Assembly (NCBI GenBank): GCA_900088475.1
Contig: FLMG01001835.1
Coordinates: forward strand, 1-19,912
Length of the DNA stretch: 19,912 nucleotides
Direction: 5' to 3'
Source: Hyphochytrium catenoides
Taxonomy: Eukaryota; Sar; Hyphochytriomycetes; Hyphochytriales; Hyphochytriaceae
Both the position numbers and the translations under genes were made by a program. Position 1 is the first letter of the stretch. The number at the start of each line of letters is the position of its first letter. Positions 1 to 7,910 of the stretch are shown here, one piece after another. The notes beneath the pieces are model-generated. The model made no database searches, had not been told where the DNA came from, and saw only the letters and a program-made list of their open reading frames with translations.

Positions 1-43
1 AAAGAGGCCTAAGCTTCTGCTGCATAAGTCTGGCTATGGCGCC

Positions 44-352
44 TTAACTGGCTGAAAGTTCTTGACGAACCACATCCTTCAGCTTCTTGACCGGAGATCT
101 ATTACTTGGAAACTTCGCAAAGAACCATAGTATGCAATTTGCATACCCGCTTGAAAGCGCACGGACTAACGCCGTCTGAAATTGCACCATAGGCCAATTA
201 TCAAACAAGACCTGAATGGAAGTCTCAGAAAGTAGCCCATCTAGCCAGTGAAGGGTCTTTAGTTCTCCAACCAGCTGCAATGGACTCAATCGATCAGAGA
301 TCGCCTTTGCCATCGAGACTCGAGACACCTTCTTCCCTTTCCACTTGACCAT
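44..352 (-). CDS. Hypothetical protein, 102 aa
   Basis: An ATG-to-TAA frame of 102 codons. The protein is not low-complexity: it has a basic N-terminus (MVKWKGKKVSR), then alternating hydrophobic and polar helical stretches (LQLVGELKTLHWLDGLL, then ALVRALSSGYANCILWFFAK) and a basic tail. The spacing of short helices ending in a tryptophan-rich segment is loosely like the degenerate ankyrin-type repeats common in oomycete and algal proteins, but I see no diagnostic motif and do not assign a family. It could be a terminal exon or a remnant of a longer gene, because the window begins only 43 nt beyond its stop. Composition is the only support. Confidence 0.3.
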   Translation of the reverse strand: MVKWKGKKVSRVSMAKAISDRLSPLQLVGELKTLHWLDGLLSETSIQVLFDNWPMVQFQTALVRALSSGYANCILWFFAKFPSNRSPVKKLKDVVRQELSAS

Positions 353-570
353 AAACCCCTTGTAGTTTCAGAGTCCTCATCTCTCATCTACTGTACCTAA
401 TGACTGTTGGTTAATCCGCCTATGTCCGGAATCCGAATGGGCCACAGTCCCGATGGGGAACTCAAGGAGCTCAGTTACTCTTCGGAGTCTGAGTTGCTTC
501 TTGACTTCAGTGGGAGTGTTAGCTGTGAGTTGTATCCGGTATATAGTCCCTGGTCACTCCAGTCTATCAT

Positions 571-655
571 GGATATTTGGTGCAATCTCTTGGTGGTACA
601 AGTAGCACGCTTGGTTGACCATTCATGAAATCCAGGTTCAAGTCCTGGAATATCC
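571..655 (+). ncRNA. tRNA-like element with pol III B box
   Basis: A perfect 7-bp acceptor-like stem (GGATATT at 571-577 with AATATCC at 649-655) encloses a perfect T arm: a 5-bp stem CCAGG/CCTGG with the 7-nt loop TTCAAGT. This gives an exact B box (GGTTCAAGTCC). A run of four T at 661-664, six bases downstream, would serve as a pol III terminator. The 8-25 region resembles an A box (TGGTGCAA...TTGG), and a 4-bp D stem GTGC/GTAC with one wobble pair can be drawn. At 85 nt it is long for a class I tRNA. I could not draw a canonical 5-bp anticodon stem with U33, so no isotype is given. It may be a tRNA with an intron or long variable arm, a tRNA pseudogene, or the head of a tRNA-derived SINE. 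Confidence 0.42.
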
Positions 656-830
656 TTTACTTTTCCACTGTACTCTAATTAGCGATTTCCTTTCAAGAGG
701 AGCTCAGTCTACCAAGGAAGACTCGTACTCTCGGCTGACCCACCACCGTCTTAGTGGTCTGATAGCAAGGCTAGCTCCGACATCACTCAGTCTTCTTTAC
801 CAACTGAAGTCCGCAATCGCTACCCTTTTC

Positions 831-2421
831 ATGGCATCAATGGAGGACGATCATCGGCCGGGAGGAAAGAAGCTGTCGCCGCTCTCGCAAGGTGGAAAAA
901 AGCCTCTCGGACGAAGGAAAGTTATTGGAACCTCAAATGATCCTTACGACTTTCATACATCAGCACCTTCTGAATGTTATACTCAGGAGAAGAATTGTCG
1001 ATGTGGTTGTGCGGTAAGTCCTTTATCACTTCTATCATCCTCTAAGCTGCTGCATGCTTGGGTCGTCGTCGTCGGATTATCTTTCGGATTTCTGCTTGTC
1101 AATCAAACCATGCAGAGAGGTGGTCCGCGGGAACGGGACGAGCTTCAGTTACCCGGGAGTGCTAGACCTTTACTACTAATCATTAGCCATTGACGCGAGA
1201 TGTCTCATTCCACGTTCTCTCGTAGTATTGCCGCGGCAGGTATATCAGCATAATTCACTATAGGAAGCATAAAAGCAGGATCGGTTTTGAGCCTTCACCG
1301 CCTGCTGGTAGCACACGTCCGCCACAAGAAACTCAAGAAGAAGATAAGGTTCGCTAGTCACCATAGAGAAATCTTCCTGTTTCGTGATAGATGACAGTCC
1401 ATTATCTGAGCGATGTGTTGGAGCCCAAGTTACTCTTTCGCGCTTTACATCTATCTTTATTTCTCGCCAGCCGTAATTTGCGCTTACGATCGGGGGCTGA
1501 GGGCACTGACTCTGGTCGTAGAACTGATGGTACGCCTATCTGCGACTGCAATTGATGATTGATATACGTAAAGGACTAATTAACAGATCCTGGCTCTTCT
1601 ACACCGTCCCGCTGCTGTCTTTCTTCCTCCTGCACTGCGACGTGATCCTTGTTTAGAAGATGAGCTCAGGGGCCGTAGTGATGGATCACTCCACTACGCT
1701 GCTTCAGAGGGAGATGTCCCTGATGGCGACAGTTGCTGGACACAAAGGAACGCCTCAAGTGGGTCCGAGGATGATGATGCTGAAGTAACAAGACCCAACT
1801 TAGAGCAGGAATTGAGCCAATGCACTCCTCCTCCTTCTATCGAGGGCGACAATCAAAACAATGAGCAAGGGAGAAGTGAAGATTATCTGCAGAATGTGGC
1901 TATGAACCAGTGCTTTCTCCTGTCAGACCCCCATGGAGAGCGCAACCGATTCACTGTCAACATTCAGAACAGCCACGAGACTCCGTTACTTATCCTAGCC
2001 GACGTCATGCTAGATAGGTTTCTCTATCCCCAGTCTTCTAGGGCAAGTCTTGAATCTCAGTGCAATCGGCTCTTTCGTGTGCTCAATGAGCAACTGCCTA
2101 TTGGCAGCGAGCGGTATCCTTCCCTTGACGAGACCCTCAAATATATGGTTAACTATCTGCCTAAAGTAACAAAAATTGGTAAGGTGATGAATATGATGAA
2201 TAGCTCTTTGGCTTCTCCTCAGTATCTCTGTACCTAACGCTGCGATCTCTCGCTCTATTTCTTTCGCAGATAGTTGTCGAAATACGTGTTTGTGCTACTA
2301 TGGTCCCTATGCGGACCTCAAGGAGTGCAAATTCTGCGGTGCTAGCCGGTACAAGCCGGGTGGTAAGACCAAAGAACCCGTGACGCAGACAGGATTTTGT
2401 TACTCCTCTCTTCAAATGAAA
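831..2421 (+). CDS. TNP2/CACTA-like transposase, 5' part (probably incomplete)
   Basis: Proposed exons are 831-1013 (61 codons from ATG, ending in a Cys cluster NCRCGCA, donor GTAAGT), 1587-2178 (after AATTAACAG) and 2270 to about 2421. Splicing 1013 to 1587 (phase 0) and 2178 to 2270 (GTAAGG...CGCAG, phase 1) keeps the frame open. The third exon reads CLCYYGPYADLKECKFCG followed by ASRYKPG. This Cys-rich 'Y.GPYADL..C..CG.SRY' signature is what I know from the N-terminal region of TNP2-family transposases of CACTA/EnSpm and Plavaka-type elements. The preceding text RYPSLDETLKYMVNYLPKV also fits. The frame continues to a stop at 2635-2637, but composition worsens after about 2421, and the large catalytic region expected downstream is not recognisable. 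I therefore infer a truncated or decayed copy, or further introns I could not place. Intron 1 (573 nt) may hide an extra exon. Confidence 0.5.
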
Positions 2422-2637
2422 GTAGGAAAGGCCATCGATGGGCGAGAAAAAAAACGATCAGGAGTTGGGAAGATAAAGTTAAGAGCGAGAACGCTCCTGT
2501 GTGCTGTTTGTCTAAAGGGTTCATTACCCGGTAGAGTATCGAACCTGTTTTTGCCTTGCTTGTTGGCTAATGGTGGGCATCTGCTGCCGCAAGTCTTCAG
2601 TCAGATCAATCATAACACGTTCATCATCATCGACTGA

Positions 2638-3794
2638 GGATACTCTCGAAAAACAGAAGAAGGCTAACGTGAGTGCCTGGCGTGGACGACCGACGAGAAC
2701 TCCCTTGTGCAGAGAAAAGAGATGGGACTTCCCTCCCTACCTCTTTCAAAAAACAAGTCCAAATAAATCTTCTGATGGGGTATGTCGACCATCATCATGA
2801 TGCCCCTATTATCATCATCTCACTTTCTCAACGTCTGTTCTGGGCTGTTCCTATCCTCCCACTGATTGACACATCAAACATCGGATCATCACTTTGTGGT
2901 GCTCACTGATGTTCCCAGATTAAGTTGCGCTACTAGCCACATTGCCATATGAGTCTTATGGACCCTTCATCAGTCTCCTTGTGGATCGCACTTCCTGGCC
3001 ACTGTTTGGCCAGCTTGGTAGTTGTATTATTGGTGGTGATTGACAGAATAAGCGGCTATGTTCCCGCCAAACTGGTGCCATACATATGTTCTTCTACTTG
3101 CAGCCCACCCCCCCACGGCCAGTGCTGACCAAAGTCTTTCCCCATTTAGTCAGCATTGGCCCATCCACTCCACCCTTGCCAATGACCAGGAACGAATCCG
3201 CTAAAGCGTGAGCTAATATGCCTATTGTAACAACTGGACATATTGAAGTACGGATAACGCAATATCGGATCTGGATCTTTAAAACTCAGGACTCAGGATT
3301 CACTGGCGCGCGGTCTCGGCTTTCGCGCTAACATCAGCAGCATCTTGATGAGCAGCGCAGATCACAAATTTTTGAAGCTTTTCATACCTTCTTGTCAGTG
3401 ATCCTGCCTGCCTGCTACTTCCTGTTTGCCACCACCTTCCCAGCAGCACGCCGCCTTCTTAGTACTCGCAGTATCGCAGTACTTAGCCAAGAAGCTGCTT
3501 TCTACGCCCTTCTACTACGTATACAGCGTTCTATGTAGTAGTTGCGGCTGCTGGTTGGTAAAAGAAGAAGAGTTCTTGTTTGTTGCCCCTCGTCTTGTTC
3601 TAAGGCTCAAGTTTATCTTATAGGAAGGTGATGATGTCTTTTCCTCCTTCCTGGCAGCCGCTACTACTACCGCCTCCTGCTTCTTTCTAGCCGCATCTTC
3701 CGATAGACAACAGTTGTTCTTCTTCTTCTTGTTCGTCTCTGCTGAATACTAACAAGCACAGAGTTAACAGGACGGATCCGGACGGGAGAGCGAT
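2638..3794. other. No confident gene
   Basis: No extended coding frame with family motifs on either strand. A possible small plus-strand exon ends at 2668 before a good donor (GTGAGT), in the frame reading STEDTLEKQKKAN. It could belong to the upstream transposase gene but cannot be linked to it. The rest is mixed-composition DNA with ATCATC-type trinucleotide runs near 2790-2820 and TTCTTC runs near 3715-3730. Confidence 0.4.
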
Positions 3795-4337
3795 ATGACT
3801 GTCAATAATAGTCTCTATGGTGACGGAGTCTACCCTGATGACGATGAGGATGACCTTTCTATTCAAGACGACATCGTTGCCACCACACCACAAGCTGATG
3901 GGGAGAAAGATAGAGTGCCCGCTCCTGCTGGTTATCACTCAACAGGGGGAAACGGTAGTGACTTGTTCGCCACCCCTTCCTCTCATCGGCGACGGGTTGT
4001 AAGCACCCCTTCGTCGTCGGTGGTTTCTTCAGTAGCGATTCGAAGAAGCTCCATCTTACCAGGACGCTCTATATCAACGCTACCACTATCCCCACCAGCA
4101 CTTTCCCCATCTGCTGCCGCTATATCCTCCACTTACGTCGGTCCGGATGCCATGCAAAGGTCTGCTTCCGAAAGTTTCGCTCATTTGGTATCTGGTATGT
4201 TGGGCAAAAGTGCAAATCTCTTTGCGGAGACAGAAGAGGCCTGCCGAACCATGCAGGATAGCTTCTTTCGCTTGATGAGGAACTGTTCAGATCTGGTATC
4301 CGTTATTGATGCGAGGTATCTCCGGCGGCTTCTAAAG
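3795..4337 (+). CDS. Ser/Pro-rich hypothetical protein, 5' exon
   Basis: Opens at ATG 3795 and runs 181 codons to a probable donor (AAAG|GTCAGT, intron from 4338); without splicing it would end four codons later at 4352. The protein has an acidic N-terminus (DDDEDDLSIQDD), a long Ser/Thr/Pro-rich disordered middle (about residues 35-120), then a helical segment (AMQRSASESFAHLVSGMLGK, continuing to DARYLRRLLK). Candidate 3' splice sites are at 4402 (TTTTTTGCAG) and 4494 (TTGCTGCAG). Every join I tried reaches a stop within a short distance, so this may be nearly the whole protein. No family is recognised. The second acceptor coincides with the left end of the large inverted repeat. Confidence 0.45.
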
Positions 4338-4493
4338 GTCAGTAGTCAATGATGGATGTCCTAAGGATTCGAGCAGCTGCTCCAGCACCTTCTTTTTTGC
4401 AGACCAAGTAGGAAAGAGGAGGAGAGAGCACAATGCTCCTCAGCGGCAAACTCTTGTAGAGGAAATGGAATCTGACTGTTCACCATTGCTGCA

Positions 4494-4734
4494 GAGCAAC
4501 GAGTGCTAGAGCCGCTAGCCATGAGATGGATGAAGGACGGAGAGCTGGTTCATGTCGCAAGTTCTAACATACCACTAAAATCCACGCTCCTGTCGTAAGC
4601 ATTTGCTCTCTGGTGTAAAGAGGAGGAGCGTGGATGGACGAACCGGTGTTTAGTGGTATGTTAGAACTTGGGACATGAACCAGCTCTCCGTCCTTCATCC
4701 ATCTCATGGCTAGCGGCTCTAGCACTCGTTGCTC
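4494..4734. repeat. Long foldback inverted repeat
   Basis: Arms 4494-4579 and 4649-4734 are reverse complements over 86 nt with a single mismatch (4557 against 4671). Inside them, 4580-4591 pairs perfectly with 4624-4635. The right side carries 13 extra bases (4636-4648, GGACGAACCGGTG) that would bulge, and the terminal loop is 32 nt (4592-4623). A transcript from either strand would form a near-perfect hairpin of about 98 bp. It carries no recognisable transposase and no clear target-site duplication. Confidence 0.96.
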
Positions 4735-4749
4735 CTCTGATTAACCTTG

Positions 4750-6750
4750 GCATTTTAGCGTTGCCCCCTTGTTGGTGTCGTCAACTCTTTCACACTACAA
4801 GCCTTTCTTTACTAAGCTTTACTTTCTCTCTAGCGGCCTTGGTTCTTATGTGCCACTCCTTTGTTCTGGCCACTTGTACTTCTCTCTCTGCCAGTCTTGC
4901 CATTCGTAGACTGTTGAAAAATTTGTTGCGCCTTTTGTCTTTTTAACTTAGCAACTATATTTCAGGTCTCCCCAACGCTGTTGTTACTCTTTGTTTCTGT
5001 TGGGCTCTTTTCCGTCAGCTGAACTTCTCTTCATCACTGTCTGAGTCCCTTGCTACTCCTCTCTTCACACACTGAACGTAGCTGACTTGGTCCGTGACTC
5101 CTCTCTTCTCCTCATCTTGCCTACCACCGCTCACCTTCACCCCTCTCTTTCTACCTTCAATGCTTGACATGGCCACTTGCCTTTTTGCATGGCTGCATTG
5201 ATCCTCTTTGTGCATGTGGTGGTGCTCCTCGATCGTCAAGTCTGTAACACCTGCCTTGACTCTCGACAAGAAGAATAGCGGCGCTGCTAGGACTGGGACT
5301 CCATCTCTAAGTGCTCCTGGTCAGTCACCGGTAAGACGGGTCCGTCCCAACGCCTTTCTAATATTCACCCTTGGCTTCTTGTTGCTCCTTCTTGTAATTG
5401 TGGTCAACTCTTTTACACCACACGCCTTTCTTTGCCCTGTACGTTCCGCGTCTTGCGGTGCCTGCATTGGTTAGCACCACCCTCTGGTCCTATTCAATAC
5501 TTTTCAATTGTCTCCCTGTTCAGTCGCATTCCATCTTCTGCGACTCCGTGTACTGGCTTTCTTGTTCTTCTTCTCTTTCATCTGTTTATTCCGCCTACAA
5601 GCAGCAACAAAAGTGAGGGCTATGCAATAGAGATGGTCTTAAGACGCTTCTTTCCGGTGGCTGATCACGAATGCTGGGTCAAAGGAGGAGGCCCAGTTCT
5701 AGTAGTGCCGGTAATCTTCTGTTCAACGATCAAGGACACTGGTTGACCAGACTTGATGAATGACACCGTCACGTGCACAGCTTAAACAATGCAAACAGGC
5801 AGTTGCCTTAGCTGATGCTCTCCTTCCGCTCCTGTGTCCATTCTTACCCCCTTCTACAGGCCCGTGATCAAGCTGACTTGGTCTATCTCAGACTCTTCTA
5901 TTCCTATTTTTCAATCCTTTACCTTCACCGCTCTCCTCCTACCTCCAATTCTTGGCATGGCAACCTGCCTGTTTGCATTGGTCAATTGACCCTCTGTGTG
6001 CATGCGGTGGTGCTTCTCATTCATCAGGTCTGTGACGGCTGCCTTGCTTGTTGATAACGAGGATACCGGCACTGATAGGTCTGGAACTCTTTCTTCACCC
6101 GGGCGTTGGTGGCCAGCCACCGGTAAGAAGGGTTTAAGACCATTTCTATCCCTAGCTTTTTGTTTCTCCTTCTTGCTGGTGTCATCAACTCTTTCACGCG
6201 ACACGTCTTTTTCCTTCCCTGCCGTTTATGTTCCGCGTCTTGCTGTGCGGCATTGGTTATCACACACTCTCTTATCTGCAACTCCGTGTGCTATTGCGGC
6301 TTGTTTGTTTCTTCATCTCTCCTCTGTTAGAAACTATCCTTCACGGTCCTCCCAACCTACTACGTGCTGCATTAGTACTGTGATCGTTTCTTGTCTCCCC
6401 GAATGCTAATAATCCTCGTTCCTGTTGCGGTCTTTCACTTAGCTGGACATCTCTCTCTCACTTGTGTCCCCTTGCTTCTCCCGTCTTCAGGCTCCGCCTG
6501 TAGCTGACTTGGTTTCTGACTCCCCTCTTTCTCCCCTTCTTCCCTACCGCTCTCCTTCACTGGGCTCGTTCTACTACCAATGCTTGACATGGCAACCTGC
6601 CTGTTTGCACCGCTTCCTTGACCCTGTGCACTCGATGTGTGCTACTCAATCATTACGTCGGTAACAACTGCCTTGACTACTGATAACAAGAAGAGCGGCA
6701 CTGCTAGGACTGAGACTCCTCCTTTACCCAGCGTTCGTGGTCACCGGTAA
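4750..6750 (+). repeat. Degenerate tandem array of pyrimidine-rich units
   Basis: Three diverged copies of one sequence follow each other: about 4963-5600, 5800-6335 and 6390-6750. A partial copy of the unit's tail lies near 4765-4815. Landmarks recur in order. These are a head with GTCTCCCC; then (A/T)GCTGACTTGG; then CTTG(A/G)CATGGCAACCTGCC (5164, 5951 and 6582); then CTGATAACAAGAAGAGCGGC or variants; then CACCGGTAAG (5326, 6119, and at 6742 as CACCGGTAAG with flanking differences); then GGTGTCATCAACTCTTTCAC; then GTTCCGCGTCTTGC. Spacing is about 790 and 635 nt. Substitutions look spread over all codon positions and frames are broken, so coding function is unlikely. Some landmarks resemble splice sites. 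Confidence 0.75.
5788..5808 (-). repeat. Inverted copy of array core motif
   Basis: CAATGCAAACAGGCAGTTGCC is the reverse complement, with one base missing, of the array motif at 5959-5980 about 150 nt downstream. It lies at the junction between the first and second array units and could pair with the downstream copy. Confidence 0.6.
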
Positions 6751-7014
6751 GTGATCCCTGAAGAGTTATCGTTACCTTTCCCCAGTCTTGCCCTGATTCT
6801 GGTAGCGTCTTCTGCCTACGAATGACTCTCTCACTTGACTATTAACTTCTTCTAGCTTCATTGTCTTGAGGTCATAATGGAGTGCGATTTCTCCGTCTTC
6901 TTGTTGTTTTCCTTTCCTCAGAGTGCTCCTCCTTTCCCTACTCTGTGATTGTCTGGTACATTGATCTCTATCTCACCGCTGATGTCGTTGTCCTTCCTTT
7001 CTTCATTGATCCAG

Positions 7015-7421
7015 GAGGTTGGAGTAGTCACACTAAAGTCCACCGAGTGTTCAGCGTGCTCGCGTAAGGTCACTTCTGGCGATTGGTTTGTCTACGACTT
7101 GTGTCAAGTTGCATGTCACTTGAATGCGGCACAGCTTTAGCTACCACAGGGTCAAGGTGGAGGAAGACACTTCGGTTGCAAGGGCGATGCTGGCAGCAAA
7201 GATGCAATTTTATCGCCAAAGCCCACAATGAGCGTGAGCAACTCATTCAATGTGCAGCAACGAAGAAGTCTGGGGATGTGACGTACATGAAGAGGAAGGT
7301 TAATAAGAAGGCCAACGCTCCTTCTCAACGATACCCCATCGGCAACGTGATGTGCCTTCTTCCTCTCACTTTATACCACCAAGCCGCCCGATGGACCTCG
7401 TTTACCCTACTAGTCGACTAA
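7015..7421 (+). pseudogene. Possible decayed gene fragment
   Basis: Weak coding signals only. A possible exon 7015-7063 (after GATCCAG, before GTAAGG) reads EVGVVTLKSTECSACS. It can be joined in frame across 7064-7149 to a frame running to the stop at 7419-7421, which includes AKAHNEREQLIQCAATKK and a basic stretch MKRKVNKKA. In the neighbouring frame, 7152-7230 reads better (EEDTSVARAMLAAKMQFYRQ), which suggests a one-base frameshift near 7215-7225. That pattern fits an old, broken helical protein gene. No family is recognised. Confidence 0.22.
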
Positions 7422-7424
7422 TAC

Positions 7425-7838
7425 ATGTGTCCCGTCCCAACAAAGAGCTCCCTACCGTTTACTAATATGTCTTTCCCCAAGGGTCGCAGCTACTTAGTTG
7501 GAAGCCATTGCAACGTCCGCTGCCTTCCTCGCTCTGTAAGCCATCACTGTAAGCACCGTGGGACTGGCGATATGGAGGTGTCATTGGGCAGAACTTTTGG
7601 ATGTGGAGACTCTTTACCGCTTAGGCCAACATTATATATTTATGGAGGTTTAGTCGAGCATAGCTACAGAAAGGCGACCGCGCCTGCGACCAAGCTCTAT
7701 TACCCGCCCACCTGTCCTTTCATTTATTATCTTCAGTGGCAACATATTCATGTGGCTGAAGTGCTCTTACTAGACAGCCTTCGGTCCGGAGATGCGGCGG
7801 TCTCTGTGGGTGCTATCTCTCTCTCTCCGTCCGTCTGA
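7425..7838 (+). CDS. Hypothetical ORF, 137 aa
   Basis: An ATG-to-TGA frame of 137 codons, four bases after the preceding frame's stop. It is Cys- and His-containing in its first half (NVRCLPRSVSHHCKHRG) with no known motif, and its 3' end runs into a TCTCTC stretch. It faces the convergent 3' end of the phosphatase gene. Length alone is weak evidence in this composition, so it may be chance or 3' flanking DNA. Confidence 0.15.
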   Translation: MCPVPTKSSLPFTNMSFPKGRSYLVGSHCNVRCLPRSVSHHCKHRGTGDMEVSLGRTFGCGDSLPLRPTLYIYGGLVEHSYRKATAPATKLYYPPTCPFIYYLQWQHIHVAEVLLLDSLRSGDAAVSVGAISLSPSV

Positions 7839-7877
7839 TGGTCTCTCCTTTTCTATCTCCTCATCTCTGTCTTCAAT

Positions 7878-7895
7878 TAATGCAGAAATGCATTA
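7878..7895 (-). promoter_or_regulatory. Stem-loop just 3' of the phosphatase gene
   Basis: A perfect 7-bp stem TAATGCA/TGCATTA with a 4-nt loop (GAAA on the plus strand, TTTC in the sense of the minus-strand transcript). It starts 16 nt beyond the phosphatase stop codon, so it would lie in the 3' UTR. A role in 3' processing or mRNA stability is inference only. Confidence 0.35.
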
Positions 7896-7910
7896 GACCA
7901 TGAGATCTAC

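Noticed and set aside
407-628. Plus-strand 73-codon frame
   Set aside because: Starts at a non-ATG codon, has no motif, and overlaps the tRNA-like element.
5015-6409. Several frames of 72-137 codons within the tandem array, as possible Leu-rich membrane proteins
   Set aside because: Paralogous units do not keep the same frame or stops, and the hydrophobicity follows from pyrimidine-rich composition.
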